NCBI GenBank assembly: GCA_018398995.1
Contig: CP073759.1
Coordinates: 558,001-622,000, forward strand
Direction of reading: 5' to 3'
DNA length: 64,000 nucleotides
Origin: Methylophilaceae bacterium
GTDB taxonomy: Bacteria; Pseudomonadota; Gammaproteobacteria; Burkholderiales; Methylophilaceae
The notes beneath the pieces were generated by a model that had not been told where the DNA came from, made no database searches, and saw only the letters and a list, made by a program, of their open reading frames with translations. Position numbers and translations under genes: made by a program. The first letter of the stretch is position 1. Every line of letters begins with the position of its first letter. Below, piece by piece: positions 18,144 through 28,058 of this stretch.

Positions 18144-18395
18144 ATGATGAAATGCAAACAAGTGAGTCAGCTAGTATCACGCGCTTTAAATGAAAGGCTG
18201 TCTATGCGTGAACGTTTTTCACTTCGGCTTCATCTATTGATATGCAAGTATTGTTTACGTTTCAGTCAACAACTCAACTCCTTGAACGTTGCTATGAAGA
18301 AGATTGGGGAGGCAATTGAAACGGATACCACCATTCAATTGCCAATTGAAACAAAAAATAAAATTGCCCAATCACTTGAATCTGAACAGCAATAA
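18144..18395 (+). CDS. Zinc-finger anti-sigma factor
   Basis: An 83-residue protein with the ZAS-type signature H-X3-C-X2-C (His30, Cys34, Cys37; sequence HLLICKYC) and an earlier Cys4. There is no membrane helix, so it is a soluble anti-sigma factor in the style of zf-HC2 proteins. It presumably holds the preceding ECF factor inactive and may respond to metal or thiol stress through the Cys/His site. It ends 53 bases before hvfA. Confidence 0.75.
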   Translation: MMKCKQVSQLVSRALNERLSMRERFSLRLHLLICKYCLRFSQQLNSLNVAMKKIGEAIETDTTIQLPIETKNKIAQSLESEQQ

Positions 18396-18448
18396 ATAGT
18401 TTTACTGTAACAAACTTTATTATTTACATTTTATAAAAGGAAATCATC

Positions 18449-18754
18449 ATGAAGGTTACTAAAAAATCAATCGCATTAGCAGTTGGTGGCGCATTTGCAT
18501 TGTCTCTTAGCGCAACCGCTGTTTCAGCAGCAGAAAACCCTTTTGCAATTAAAACGCTTTCTAGCGGTTATCAAGTAGCAGACAACCATGCCGACAAAAC
18601 AAAAGATGGCAAATGTGGCGAAGGCAAATGTGGTGCTGAGAAAAAAGCGCATGACGGTAAATGCGGCGCTGATAAAAAAGCGCATGATGGCAAATGTGGT
18701 GCTGATAAAAAAGGGGCTGAAGGCAAATGTGGCGAAGGAAAATGTGGCCACTAG
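18449..18754 (+). CDS. hvfA: HvfA-type RiPP precursor with six [D/E]GKCG motifs
   Basis: A 101-residue precursor with a signal peptide (residues 1-28, cut near VSAAEN) and a C-terminal repetitive core. Six [D/E]GKCG motifs carry Cys56, 61, 72, 83, 94 and 99; three are EGKCG and three DGKCG. In the characterised Haemophilus HvfABC pathway the EGKCG cysteines are converted to oxazolone/thioamide groups that bind copper. The gene has a good ribosome site (AAAGGA, 8 bases) and is followed by the modifying enzyme and its partner. The symbol is by homology of architecture. Confidence 0.82.
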   Translation: MKVTKKSIALAVGGAFALSLSATAVSAAENPFAIKTLSSGYQVADNHADKTKDGKCGEGKCGAEKKAHDGKCGADKKAHDGKCGADKKGAEGKCGEGKCGH

Positions 18755-18778
18755 GATAGAGTCGTTTAATACGCATTC

Positions 18779-19690
18779 ATGTCTAGCTTGAGCGATATTA
18801 ATGGCGTTGGGTTGGGGTTAAAGCGTGAGCTGATTCCTCAAATACAACGCCATTTTCAGCAGCAGGATTCAAATCAATCCACTTCTGAAAGTCTTATCAG
18901 CAATATCAATTTTATCGAGATTGCGCCAGAAAATTGGATAGGCGCAGGTGGCAAGTATGCAGAACAGCTCGCATGGTTTGTAGAGCGCTACCCTATTGTA
19001 TGTCACGGACTCTGTCTATCGTTGGGTGGTCCTGACCCGCTTAATACAGAATTTTTAAAACAAGTAAAACAATTTTTATCTGATCATAAGATACCGCTGT
19101 ATACCGAGCACTTAAGCTATTGCAGTGACTTCTATCAAGGAGCACCTGGCTATTTATACGATTTATTACCAATTCCTTTTACAGATGAAGCTGTGCACTA
19201 CGTAGCTAATCGCATCAAACAAACACAGGATATTTTAGGTCAACGTATCGCAGTAGAAAATGCATCGTTTTATTTAAAAGCGCCAATTGCCACAATGGAC
19301 GAATTGACTTTCTTAAACGCAGTACTCGTTGAAGCCGACTGCTGGCTGCACTTAGATATTAATAATATTTACGTCAATAGCGTTAATTTTGGTTTTGATG
19401 CCAGTGATTTTTTAAGCAGCATTCCAGCAGAACGCATCGTTTATAGCCATGTAGCTGGACATTATCAACAAAAACCGGACTTACTCATCGACACGCATGG
19501 CGCAGACGTAATTGACCCTGTTTGGTCATTATTAGCGCAGGCTTATGCTTTATTTGGTAATTTTCCTACATTATTAGAGCGTGATAGCAACATTCCACCA
19601 ATCGAAATCTTGATAAAAGAAGTCGATCAAATAGCAGCTTTACAAAGTGTAGCCGCTGATATAAAACGACGAACCAAGTCCGTCGCATAA
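18779..19690 (+). CDS. hvfB: MNIO (DUF692) enzyme, HvfB-type
   Basis: A 303-residue multinuclear non-haem iron oxidase of the DUF692 family, which modifies cysteines of RiPP precursors. The expected metal ligands are all present: His76 (CHGLCLSLG), Glu110-His111 (YTEHLS), Glu160-Asn161, Asp193 and Asn196 ([10 protein letters not shown]), His224 and His228 (SHVAGH), Asp238/His240 (DTHG) and Glu267 (LERD). It lies 24 bases after the precursor and 4 before the partner gene. By analogy with HvfB it would act on the [D/E]GKCG core in the cytoplasm before export. Confidence 0.85.
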   Translation: MSSLSDINGVGLGLKRELIPQIQRHFQQQDSNQSTSESLISNINFIEIAPENWIGAGGKYAEQLAWFVERYPIVCHGLCLSLGGPDPLNTEFLKQVKQFLSDHKIPLYTEHLSYCSDFYQGAPGYLYDLLPIPFTDEAVHYVANRIKQTQDILGQRIAVENASFYLKAPIATMDELTFLNAVLVEADCWLHLDINNIYVNSVNFGFDASDFLSSIPAERIVYSHVAGHYQQKPDLLIDTHGADVIDPVWSLLAQAYALFGNFPTLLERDSNIPPIEILIKEVDQIAALQSVAADIKRRTKSVA

Positions 19691-19694
19691 ACTG

Positions 19695-20420
19695 ATGTTA
19701 GATTTTCAGCAATATCAACACGCTTTCACCGCACATATTCGCGATCCGATAAACAATCCAAAACCGAACAATGTCGATGAAGAGCGCATGAAAGTGTATC
19801 GCGAAGGGGTCTATAACAATATCTTTGCATCTGCTTCTGTTTGTTTTCCCGTAAGCCAGAAAACGATTGGTGCACAAAACTGGAATGCAACGATAAGAAG
19901 ATTTATAGCAACGCATCATGCCAGATCACCACTCTTCAGAGAAATTCCTTACGAATTAGTCCAGTTTTTATTGAATGATACAGATACGCCTGATTATATT
20001 AAACAGCTGGCACATTATGAATGGGTAGAACTGGCTGTTGCCAACATGACAATAGACATACCGCAATTAAGTGATGAACCCAATTTATTGGACAACACGC
20101 CTGTGTTAGCGCCTGCACATATGCTGTTGCAATATGATTACCCTGTGCAAAAAATATCAGCACAATTTAAACCTAAACAAACCGAAACTACCCATTTATT
20201 TGTATTCAGAAATCATGCTTATGAAGTTCAGTTTATTGAATTAAATCCCATGGTTTTTCAGATGTTAGAAATGATTAAGCAAGGCCTAACAGGAAAACAA
20301 GCACTTAACGCCATAGCCAACCAGATACAACACCCACAACCTCAGGTAATCATTCAATTTGGTGCGGCGATATTGGACGATTTAATGATGCAACAAGCCA
20401 TCATTGGAAGCGCTATTTAA
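19695..20420 (+). CDS. hvfC: DUF2063 RiPP partner protein, HvfC-type
   Basis: A 241-residue protein whose N-terminal DUF2063 domain is shown by EERMKVYREGVYNNIFAS. The remainder is a winged-helix-like C-terminal domain that resembles RiPP recognition elements. In HvfABC and bufferin systems this protein forms a heterodimer with the DUF692 enzyme and presents the precursor. It completes the cassette. No DoxX-like hvfD gene follows; the next gene is yccF, 169 bases away. Confidence 0.82.
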   Translation: MLDFQQYQHAFTAHIRDPINNPKPNNVDEERMKVYREGVYNNIFASASVCFPVSQKTIGAQNWNATIRRFIATHHARSPLFREIPYELVQFLLNDTDTPDYIKQLAHYEWVELAVANMTIDIPQLSDEPNLLDNTPVLAPAHMLLQYDYPVQKISAQFKPKQTETTHLFVFRNHAYEVQFIELNPMVFQMLEMIKQGLTGKQALNAIANQIQHPQPQVIIQFGAAILDDLMMQQAIIGSAI

Positions 20421-20589
20421 ATCTGAGAGATGATTGATATGGTAGCTATCTAGCAGCATTTTGTAAGGCTGACATAAGCGCCAACTGCTGTCCGGTTCAA
20501 CAATTGAGGAATGCTCTCTATAATGGTACGTGTTAAGATTTTTTGAATCTTACTTTACACTTTAGTCTTAATCATAAAATGGATGTTTA

Positions 20590-20985
20590 ATGCGCACACT
20601 TGGCAATATTATATGGTTTATTTTCGGCGGGGCATTAATGGGGCTAGCATGGTGGCTAATTGGTATGATTGCCCTCATTACAATCATTGGCATTCCATGG
20701 GCTAAGGCTTGTTTTGTCATTGGTCAGTTTTCATTCTTCCCATTTGGCAAACAAGCAATTGTGCGTAATGCACATTCAAAAATAGAAGATATTGGTACAG
20801 GTCCGCTTGGCACGCTAGGAAATGTCATTTGGTTTATTGTTGCTGGCTGGTGGTTAGTGATTGGTCACTTACTCTCGGCATTAGCATGCTTTATTACAAT
20901 TATTGGTATTCCATTTGGCATTCAGCATTTAAAATTGGCCGAATTAGCCATCTTCCCTATTGGTAAAACTATCATACAAAAATAA
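20590..20985 (+). CDS. YccF domain-containing membrane protein
   Basis: A 131-residue inner-membrane protein with two copies of the YccF domain: GNIIWFIFGGALMGLAWWLIG near residue 5 and GNVIWFIVAGWWLVIGHLL near residue 78. Each is followed by TIIGIP and a further hydrophobic part. YccF proteins have no settled function. It stands alone between the RiPP cassette and convergent genes and carries its own start after AATGGATGTTTA, without an obvious ribosome site. Confidence 0.8.
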   Translation: MRTLGNIIWFIFGGALMGLAWWLIGMIALITIIGIPWAKACFVIGQFSFFPFGKQAIVRNAHSKIEDIGTGPLGTLGNVIWFIVAGWWLVIGHLLSALACFITIIGIPFGIQHLKLAELAIFPIGKTIIQK

Positions 20986-21056
20986 TCATGCCTGGATACA
21001 TTCTTCAGAATCAATCTGACCTGTTTAATCCAAGCAATATAGAAACGATAGCCAAT

Positions 21057-21080
21057 AAAAAACCAGCCTAAGCCGGTTTT
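21057..21080 (-). terminator. Intrinsic terminator
   Basis: Read on the minus strand, AACCGGC-TTAG-GCTGGTT pairs throughout (one G-U) and is followed by a T run, so it ends the secA-DUF1289 transcript. On the plus strand the same site has one A-C mismatch but may still stop yccF transcription. Confidence 0.8.
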
Positions 21081-21107
21081 TATTTTATTTCAACTGTTAC
21101 CGCTCAA

Positions 21108-21296
21108 TTAATCAAACATAGAACTCGCACGTTGATTTGCATCGTCAATCACTTTTTGTTTTTGTGCGTTATCTAAGCCCCACCAATCTTCAATCTCATG
21201 TAAAGTACGAAAGCAACCTTGGCATATTTGGGTAACCTCATCAATCACGCAAACACTGATACAAGGGGATGCCACTTCGTTAGATAAATCAGCCAT
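21108..21296 (-). CDS. DUF1289 domain protein
   Basis: A 62-residue protein with the DUF1289 signature SPCISVCVIDEVTQICQGCFRT, i.e. four cysteines in a C-X3-C...C-X2-C arrangement likely to bind an iron-sulfur cluster or zinc. It lies 12 bases after secA and is probably expressed from the same message. No biochemical role is known for the family. Confidence 0.85.
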   Translation of the reverse strand: MADLSNEVASPCISVCVIDEVTQICQGCFRTLHEIEDWWGLDNAQKQKVIDDANQRASSMFD

Positions 21297-21308
21297 GTTA
21301 TTTCCTAA

Positions 21309-24020
21309 TTAACTTAACGCACCATGGCATTGTTTGTATTTTTTGCCAGAACCACATGGGCAAGGGTCATTACGTCCAATTTTAACACCTTCACGCACTA
21401 CGGGCTGATTCGCTTCGTCGCTATCAGCATCTGCTGAAGGTTCATTATAATCAGCATGCTGATATTGCACATTTTCTACTGGCTCAGGAGGTTCTACCGC
21501 ATCTACATCCTCTCGTGTTTTAATTTGAACCAGCATCGTCACTTTGGTTACTTCAGATTTAATTGTATTCAATAAACCTGAAAACAACTCAAACGCCTCG
21601 CGTTTATACTCTTGTTTAGGGTTTTTTTGCGCATAAGAACGCAAATGAATACCTTGACGCAAATGATCCAAAGCCGACAAATGCTCACGCCAGTGGTTAT
21701 CTAAACTTTGCAACATGACTGAGCGCTCGAATTGACGCATATTCTCAATACTCGCAAGCACCTCTTTTTCTGCATAGGCGCTATCTGCTGCTGCTAGCAC
21801 GCGCTCGCGTAAAGTCTCCTCATGCAGATCTGGGTTCTCTTCCAACCATGATGCAATGGGCAAATCTAAACCCGTTTCGGCTTGAATTGCTTTTTCAAGC
21901 GCAGGAATTTGCCATAACTCCTCAACACTGCCTGGCGGAATATAAGTCGAGATTAAATCGGTGAGCACATCATAACGCATCGCTTTAATCGTTTCGCCAA
22001 TATCAGTCGCCTCTAATAATTCGTTACGTTGCTCATAAATCACTTTACGCTGGTCATTAGAAACATCATCGAATTCTAATAACTGCTTACGAATATCGAA
22101 GTTACGTCCCTCAACTTTACGCTGGGCATTTTCAATCGCCCGAGTAACCATTGCATGTTCAATCGCCTCTCCCTCTGGCATTTTTAGGCGTTCCATAATA
22201 GCCGCTACACGATCACCAGAAAAAATACGGAGTAACTGATCTTCTAAACACAAGTAAAAACGACTAGAACCCGGATCACCTTGGCGACCTGAACGACCAC
22301 GTAATTGATTATCAACGCGACGAGACTCATGACGCTCTGTTCCAATAATATGCAAGCCCCCCGCCGCCAGCACTTGTTCATGCAATTTTTCTGAATGCGC
22401 TTTTATTTCAGCAATCTTAGTTGCCTTTTGCGCATCTGTTAATTTTTCATCTGCTTCAACCATTAATATTTCTGGTTCAGGATTTCCGCCTAATACAATA
22501 TCCGTGCCACGACCAGCCATATTAGTTGCAATCGTAATCATGCCTGGCTGACCTGCTTGCGCGATAATCTGCGCTTCACGTTCATGCTGTTTTGCATTGA
22601 GCACTTGGTGATCTAATTTCGCTTTGGTCAATGCTTTAGAAATAATTTCTGAATTTTCAATAGAAGTTGTACCGACTAATACGGGCTGTCCACGTTTTTG
22701 GCACTCTTTAATATCGTCGATCACCGCATTATATTTTTCTGCTGCTGTGCGATAGACTTTATCCATTGCATCTTTACGTTGCATAGGTCGATGCGTTGGA
22801 ATGACGACAGTTTCTAAGCCATAAATTTGATTAAACTCATAGGCTTCTGTGTCTGCAGTACCCGTCATACCACTGAGCTTTTCGTACATACGGAAATAAT
22901 TTTGGAAGGTGATAGACGCTAAAGTCTGATTCTCTTTTTGAATCTCAACACCTTCTTTTGCTTCAACAGCCTGATGTAAACCATCTGACCAACGGCGACC
23001 TGGCATCATGCGACCAGAAAACTCATCCACAATGACAATCTCGTTATCGCGCACAACATAATGTTGATCGCGATGAAATAAATTCAATGCTCGTAATGCT
23101 GCGTTTAGATGGTGCACTAAGCCAATATTTGCGGCTTCATATAAACTTGAACCTACTGGCAATAAGCCAGCCTCCTCTAAATACTTCTCAGCGTGCTCAT
23201 GGCCCACCTCAGAAAAGTTCACTGACTGACCTTTCTCATCAACCCAGAAATCACCAGGCCCATCTTCTGTTTCTTGTTTAACTAATTTCCTAGCTACAGC
23301 GTTAATATGAATATACGAATCAACATCGCTTTCCGCTTGACCTGAAATAATTAATGGTGTGCGCGCTTCGTCAATTAAAATAGAATCAACCTCATCAACC
23401 AAAGCATAACTTAATGCCCGTTGCGCACGTTGTTCTGCGCTAAACACCATGTTGTCACGTAAATAATCAAATCCAAATTCGTTATTTGTACCATAAGTAA
23501 TATCAGCCGCATAAGCCGCTTGCTTAGCTTCTGATTTCATTTGAGACAAGTTGATGCCAACAGTCAATCCCAAGAAGTTATACAGCTTACCCATCCACTC
23601 AGCATCGCGTTTAGCCAGATAATCATTAACTGTTACCACATGCACACCGTTACCAGTTAATGCATTTAAGTAAACAGGTAGCGTAGCCACTAAAGTTTTA
23701 CCCTCACCCGTCCGCATTTCTGCAATCTTACCTGCGTTTAATACCATGCCACCAATTAACTGCACATCAAAATGACGCATTCCTAAAACACGTACACTAC
23801 CTTCACGCACAACAGCAAAGGCCTCAGGCAATAGCTTATCTAATGATTCACCATCTGTATAACGCTGTTTAAACTCTGCAGTTTTTGCTCGCAAGGCTTC
23901 GTCTGACAACAGTTGTAAACTGGGCTCTAATTCGCCAATTTTTTTAGCAATTTGCGTATAGTTTTTGACCAGTCTATCGTTGCGACTACCGACTATTTTT
24001 TTGAACATCTTAGATAACAT
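21309..24020 (-). CDS. secA: Protein translocase ATPase SecA
   Basis: SecA drives preproteins through SecYEG. The 903-residue protein has the Walker A segment RTGEGKT near residue 103, the DEAD-like motif [20 protein letters not shown], the second motor domain with [10 protein letters not shown], and the C-terminal zinc-binding tail [14 protein letters not shown]. Length and order match the E. coli protein (901). No secM-like gene is upstream; the gene before it encodes an M23 peptidase. A hairpin stands just ahead of the start codon. Confidence 0.97.
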   Translation of the reverse strand: MLSKMFKKIVGSRNDRLVKNYTQIAKKIGELEPSLQLLSDEALRAKTAEFKQRYTDGESLDKLLPEAFAVVREGSVRVLGMRHFDVQLIGGMVLNAGKIAEMRTGEGKTLVATLPVYLNALTGNGVHVVTVNDYLAKRDAEWMGKLYNFLGLTVGINLSQMKSEAKQAAYAADITYGTNNEFGFDYLRDNMVFSAEQRAQRALSYALVDEVDSILIDEARTPLIISGQAESDVDSYIHINAVARKLVKQETEDGPGDFWVDEKGQSVNFSEVGHEHAEKYLEEAGLLPVGSSLYEAANIGLVHHLNAALRALNLFHRDQHYVVRDNEIVIVDEFSGRMMPGRRWSDGLHQAVEAKEGVEIQKENQTLASITFQNYFRMYEKLSGMTGTADTEAYEFNQIYGLETVVIPTHRPMQRKDAMDKVYRTAAEKYNAVIDDIKECQKRGQPVLVGTTSIENSEIISKALTKAKLDHQVLNAKQHEREAQIIAQAGQPGMITIATNMAGRGTDIVLGGNPEPEILMVEADEKLTDAQKATKIAEIKAHSEKLHEQVLAAGGLHIIGTERHESRRVDNQLRGRSGRQGDPGSSRFYLCLEDQLLRIFSGDRVAAIMERLKMPEGEAIEHAMVTRAIENAQRKVEGRNFDIRKQLLEFDDVSNDQRKVIYEQRNELLEATDIGETIKAMRYDVLTDLISTYIPPGSVEELWQIPALEKAIQAETGLDLPIASWLEENPDLHEETLRERVLAAADSAYAEKEVLASIENMRQFERSVMLQSLDNHWREHLSALDHLRQGIHLRSYAQKNPKQEYKREAFELFSGLLNTIKSEVTKVTMLVQIKTREDVDAVEPPEPVENVQYQHADYNEPSADADSDEANQPVVREGVKIGRNDPCPCGSGKKYKQCHGALS

Positions 24021-24034
24021 GAATTGACACCGAT

Positions 24035-24052
24035 TTTCCGCCTGTGCGGAAA
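24035..24052 (-). promoter_or_regulatory. secA: Hairpin in the secA leader
   Basis: On the minus strand TTTCCGC-ACAG-GCGGAAA forms a perfect 7-bp stem with a 4-base loop, ending about 14 bases before the secA ATG. It has no T tract, so it is not a normal terminator. It could limit ribosome access or separate secA from the upstream message. Confidence 0.4.
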
Positions 24053-24124
24053 CCTCAAAAGTTAGATTAGGATTTAGTTAAGTTGGGGATATTATTTTTT
24101 TATTCAAGCGAAATCAAGACTAAT

Positions 24125-25042
24125 TTAACGTCTACTGAGATATTTTCTTGGATCCAATGGGTTCCCATTTAAACGAATTTCATAATGCAAGTGCGGGCCA
24201 GTAGAGCGTCCTGTGCTACCTACCAACCCAATGACCTGACCTTTAATAACACGATCACCCGCTTCAACTAGCAGCTTTGAGGCATGGGCATAGCGTGTTT
24301 CCAATCCTGCCCCATGACTCAATTTAATTAAATTACCATAAGCAGGAGTATGCACTGCTGCGGTCACAATGCCATCTGCCGCCGCTCGAATTTTATCACC
24401 CGTCATCGCTGGAAAATCCAAACCTTCGTGAAATGCTTTATAGCCTGTAAAAGGGTCAATACGCCAACCATAGCTCGAAGATCGGTAAGCGGCAAGCACT
24501 GGCTTAGAATTTGGCAACATGTCTTTAAGCACGCTGTTTTGCAATACATCCGCTTCAACATCATTCATATACTCATCTCTGTTGCCAACAGCAGCTGTTA
24601 AATCAGCAATTGCTGCTTGCAAATCACGCTCTGTCATCGGCGTCGCATTAATCAAAGGGCCGCCCATACCTGAGGAAGTCAACGCATCTATTGGTTTAAG
24701 ATTAATATCTTTTACCTTGTCGCTACCTTTCTTGTCTTTACCTATTCCTGCCAACTTCACTAATCGTTTATTTTGCGCATCTAAACGCATAATACGCGCT
24801 TGTAATTCGCCTATTTGCTTGGCATAAGCATCTAAATGCATTTGTGAAGAGATAATAGACTGTTCTAACTGTGCCGGCGTCATCACTTTAACAACCTGAT
24901 GCCTGATATTGTTTTTTTCATAAATGAATCCTGCAGCAATTAAGCAAAAAACAATAAAAAAGCCCAACAGCACCATGAGTATGTGAATACCTGAGAATAT
25001 TCTAGGCTTTGCCATATGATTAGAAACTAAGATAATATTCAT
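24125..25042 (-). CDS. M23-family metallopeptidase, membrane anchored
   Basis: A 305-residue protein with one N-terminal membrane helix (about residues 20-45), a coiled-coil segment (about 60-110), and a C-terminal LytM/M23 domain. The zinc site is seen as GWRIDPFTGYKAFHEGLDF, then HAS and HLHYEIRLNG (HxH), so the enzyme looks active. It probably cleaves peptidoglycan cross-links in the periplasm. The first ATG at 25042 is taken; an ATG nine codons later is also possible. It is divergent from the dciA-like gene. Confidence 0.85.
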   Translation of the reverse strand: MNIILVSNHMAKPRIFSGIHILMVLLGFFIVFCLIAAGFIYEKNNIRHQVVKVMTPAQLEQSIISSQMHLDAYAKQIGELQARIMRLDAQNKRLVKLAGIGKDKKGSDKVKDINLKPIDALTSSGMGGPLINATPMTERDLQAAIADLTAAVGNRDEYMNDVEADVLQNSVLKDMLPNSKPVLAAYRSSSYGWRIDPFTGYKAFHEGLDFPAMTGDKIRAAADGIVTAAVHTPAYGNLIKLSHGAGLETRYAHASKLLVEAGDRVIKGQVIGLVGSTGRSTGPHLHYEIRLNGNPLDPRKYLSRR

Positions 25043-25076
25043 CGTATATTCATTCGATACTCTTTAAAATAAACGC

Positions 25077-25538
25077 ATGCAAAAAATTAATGCCGTACTT
25101 AATAAAAATAGAAGCGAATCTAACAGCCAGCTTAATCGATTAGTTGCTCAAACAGATGCACACCTTAACCTTCAACAACTCTGGCAGGCAATTACGCCAA
25201 TTGCAATTAGTCAATCCAGCTTTGCCAGCAACATTAAAGATGGCCTACTGACTGTTTATGCCTACAATAGCGGCACAGCAACAAAAATCAAATTAACTAG
25301 CACTAGCTTGTTGACTCAATTGCAAAATTTTCAACAAGAAAAATCACTTTATATGCATGACAAAGTTACTGGAATTAGGGTAAAAGTGCAAGTTAAATCT
25401 GAACAAAAGCAGGTAAAACCAAGTCAGCGCAAGATATCCAACAGTGCTGCCATCACACTTAGAAAACTCGCACTTACGCTCGGCGACTCTCCCCTTGCCG
25501 ATCAATTGAACCACTTAGCAGACAACGCCAAGCGATAA
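25077..25538 (+). CDS. DciA-like (DUF721) protein
   Basis: A 153-residue basic protein whose N-terminal half (LNRLVAQTDAHLNLQQLWQAITP, then NIKDGLLTVYAYNSGTATKIKLTSTSLLTQL) matches the DUF721/DciA fold. The second half is a Lys/Gln-rich linker plus a short helix. DciA loads the replicative helicase DnaB in bacteria without DnaC. In related genomes this gene sits between lpxC and the M23-secA pair, as its position here suggests. Sequence conservation is low in this family, so the call is moderate. Confidence 0.65.
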   Translation: MQKINAVLNKNRSESNSQLNRLVAQTDAHLNLQQLWQAITPIAISQSSFASNIKDGLLTVYAYNSGTATKIKLTSTSLLTQLQNFQQEKSLYMHDKVTGIRVKVQVKSEQKQVKPSQRKISNSAAITLRKLALTLGDSPLADQLNHLADNAKR

Positions 25539-25671
25539 CTACCTCAGCTAAATCAATTAGTAGGCTGAAAACTATCCTAAGCTATTAATTTTATTAATAT
25601 TTTTTAACATTTTTCACTTGTATTTATAACTATTGTTCCAACGTCTTATTAATGCCATAATGCCTCAGCTG

Positions 25672-25696
25672 TTACAAATCACTTACATTTTTGTAA
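25672..25696. promoter_or_regulatory. Dyad TTACAAA-N11-TTTGTAA upstream of hppA
   Basis: A perfect 7-bp inverted repeat 66 bases before the hppA start codon. The half-site resembles that of the 27-bp dyad at 6923, though the spacing differs (11 against 7). It is a candidate operator only; AT-rich sequence makes such dyads fairly common. Confidence 0.3.
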
Positions 25697-25761
25697 TCGC
25701 GTTTACATGATCAAATTACCAATAATTATAGTTAAGATGCATTAGAAAATTAGGAGAAGTT

Positions 25762-27807
25762 ATGTCAATTGCAATCATAATCGCCATAGCTGCCGCAGTT
25801 TTAGCAGTGCTATATGGTTTAGTAATGAGTAAGTGGATCTCGGGGCTTCCCGCAGGCAATGCACGAATGCAAGAAATTGCAGGTGCCATTCAGCAAGGTG
25901 CGGCCGCTTATTTGGCGCGACAGTATAAGACCATCGCGATTGTCGGCATCGTATTAACCGTCGCCATCGCATTTTTATTAGATGTGACAACAGCAGTTGG
26001 TTTTGTGATAGGTGCCGTATTGTCTGGGGCGTGCGGCTTTATTGGGATGAATGTTTCGGTTAAAGCCAATGTGCGCACAGCGCAAGCCGCAACGAATGGC
26101 ATAGTGCCCGCCATGGATGTTGCATTCAAGGGCGGCGCCATTACCGGTATGCTAGTAGTGGGTTTGGGCTTGTTAGGTGTTGCTGGCTTCTATTGGTACT
26201 TAGGTGCAGAAAATGCCGAAAACCTAAATCCATTGATTGGCTTAGCTTTTGGCTCTTCTCTTATTTCAATTTTTGCCCGCTTAGGGGGTGGCATTTTCAC
26301 CAAAGGCGCAGATGTTGGTGCTGACTTGGTTGGCAAAGTAGAAGCTGGTATTCCGGAAGACGATCCTCGCAATCCTGCTGTAATTGCAGATAATGTGGGT
26401 GACAATGTTGGCGACTGCGCAGGGATGGCAGCTGACTTGTTTGAAACATATGCAGTGACCCTAATTGCAACCATGGTGCTAGGTGGTTTGATTGTTCACA
26501 ATAGCGGTTCGAATGGGATACTATTTCCACTCATGCTAGGTGCTGTTTCCATCATTGCATCTATTATTGGTTGCTTTTTTGTAAAGGCAAAGCCAACCAT
26601 GAAAAATGTGATGCCCGCGCTCTATAAAGGTCTGGCCGTTGCGGGCGTGTTATCACTGATCGCATTTTATTTTGTCACTATGCAAATGTTCCCTGACGGC
26701 ATCATGATTGACACACAAACCGTTAGCGCAAATGCTTTGTTTGGTGCATGTGCGGTTGGATTAGTGTTAACAGGTTTATTAGTTTGGATTACAGAATATT
26801 ACACTGGGACTGAATATGCGCCAGTCAGACATGTAGCACAAGCATCTACAACTGGTCATGCCACTAATATTATTGCTGGCATTGGTGTTTCAATGAAATC
26901 AACTGCTTGGCCTGTGCTGTCTGTTTGTTTGGCAATTTGGACATCATTTCACTTAGGCGGCTTATATGGTGTTGCAGTTGCAGCGACATCAATGTTAAGT
27001 ATGGCAGGCATTGTGGTTGCATTAGACGCTTATGGGCCAATTACAGATAACGCAGGGGGTATTGCCGAAATGGCAGAACTACCGAGTAGCGTTCGTGATG
27101 TAACAGATCCATTAGATGCAGTTGGCAATACGACCAAAGCCGTTACCAAAGGTTATGCGATTGGTTCAGCTGGCTTAGCTGCGCTTGTATTATTCGCAGA
27201 TTATACTCATAAGCTAGAGTCCGCTGGCATTGTGGCGAACTTTGAGTTGAGTGATCCAATGGTCATCATCGGTTTATTTATTGGCGGTTTAATTCCCTTC
27301 TTATTTGCTGCGATGGCAATGGAGGCTGTCGGTCGTGCTGCTGGTGCTGTGGTTGAAGAAGTACGCCGTCAATTCCGCGACATTAAAGGCATTATGGAAG
27401 GCACTGGCAAACCTGAGTACGGTAAAGCTGTTGATCTGTTAACTACAGCGGCAATTAAAGAAATGATGTTGCCATCACTACTGCCTGTTGCTGCACCAAT
27501 TATAGTTGGCTTATTACTTGGCCCTGTTGCACTGGGTGGTTTACTCATGGGGACAATTATTACGGGACTATTTGTTGCTATTTCCATGTGTACAGGTGGC
27601 GGCGCCTGGGATAATGCCAAAAAATATATCGAAGATGGCAATCACGGAGGCAAGGGCTCTGAAGCACACAAAGCCGCGGTGACTGGCGATACTGTAGGCG
27701 ATCCATATAAAGATACGGCTGGCCCTGCCATTAATCCACTGATTAAAATTATTAATATTGTGGCCTTATTGATTGTGCCATTATTGGGTACCCCTTTGTT
27801 AGGCTGA
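25762..27807 (+). CDS. hppA: Membrane-bound proton-translocating pyrophosphatase
   Basis: This enzyme couples pyrophosphate hydrolysis to proton pumping across the inner membrane. It has 681 residues and about 16 hydrophobic helices. The substrate site shows [26 protein letters not shown] and [19 protein letters not shown] in the first half and [14 protein letters not shown] near the end. Lys459 in [10 protein letters not shown] occupies the position that is Ala in potassium-dependent members, so this looks potassium-independent and proton-pumping. It has a clear ribosome site (TTAGGAGAA) and its own terminator. A soluble pyrophosphatase is encoded 1 kb away. Confidence 0.95.
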   Translation: MSIAIIIAIAAAVLAVLYGLVMSKWISGLPAGNARMQEIAGAIQQGAAAYLARQYKTIAIVGIVLTVAIAFLLDVTTAVGFVIGAVLSGACGFIGMNVSVKANVRTAQAATNGIVPAMDVAFKGGAITGMLVVGLGLLGVAGFYWYLGAENAENLNPLIGLAFGSSLISIFARLGGGIFTKGADVGADLVGKVEAGIPEDDPRNPAVIADNVGDNVGDCAGMAADLFETYAVTLIATMVLGGLIVHNSGSNGILFPLMLGAVSIIASIIGCFFVKAKPTMKNVMPALYKGLAVAGVLSLIAFYFVTMQMFPDGIMIDTQTVSANALFGACAVGLVLTGLLVWITEYYTGTEYAPVRHVAQASTTGHATNIIAGIGVSMKSTAWPVLSVCLAIWTSFHLGGLYGVAVAATSMLSMAGIVVALDAYGPITDNAGGIAEMAELPSSVRDVTDPLDAVGNTTKAVTKGYAIGSAGLAALVLFADYTHKLESAGIVANFELSDPMVIIGLFIGGLIPFLFAAMAMEAVGRAAGAVVEEVRRQFRDIKGIMEGTGKPEYGKAVDLLTTAAIKEMMLPSLLPVAAPIIVGLLLGPVALGGLLMGTIITGLFVAISMCTGGGAWDNAKKYIEDGNHGGKGSEAHKAAVTGDTVGDPYKDTAGPAINPLIKIINIVALLIVPLLGTPLLG

Positions 27808-27824
27808 GTTAATCGGCCGTTGTT

Positions 27825-27856
27825 AAAAAAACCAGTGCTAGCCACTGGTTTTTTTA
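27825..27856 (+). terminator. Intrinsic terminator after hppA
   Basis: ACCAGTG-CTAGC-CACTGGT flanked by a 6-A and a 7-T tract follows the hppA stop by about 20 bases. The flanking tracts would let it work on either strand. Confidence 0.88.
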
Positions 27857-28058
27857 TTCTCTATCCAGATAATTCTTTAATGGCAATCCGCTCTTAGAAA
27901 GAATGCCAACTATTTTAAATAGTCGATCCAATCCAAACACACGCTAAAGATAGCTTGAACATATGCAAACTTAGTTTTTAATCAACCTACATTTGTAACT
28001 TGTTTTTTGATTATCGGTGGCATTATGATGTCAATATACAATAAAAATTGGGTGCCAA

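Noticed and set aside
20534-20552. TAAGATT-N5-AATCTTA hairpin after hvfC as terminator
   Set aside because: The stem is AT-rich and no T tract follows.
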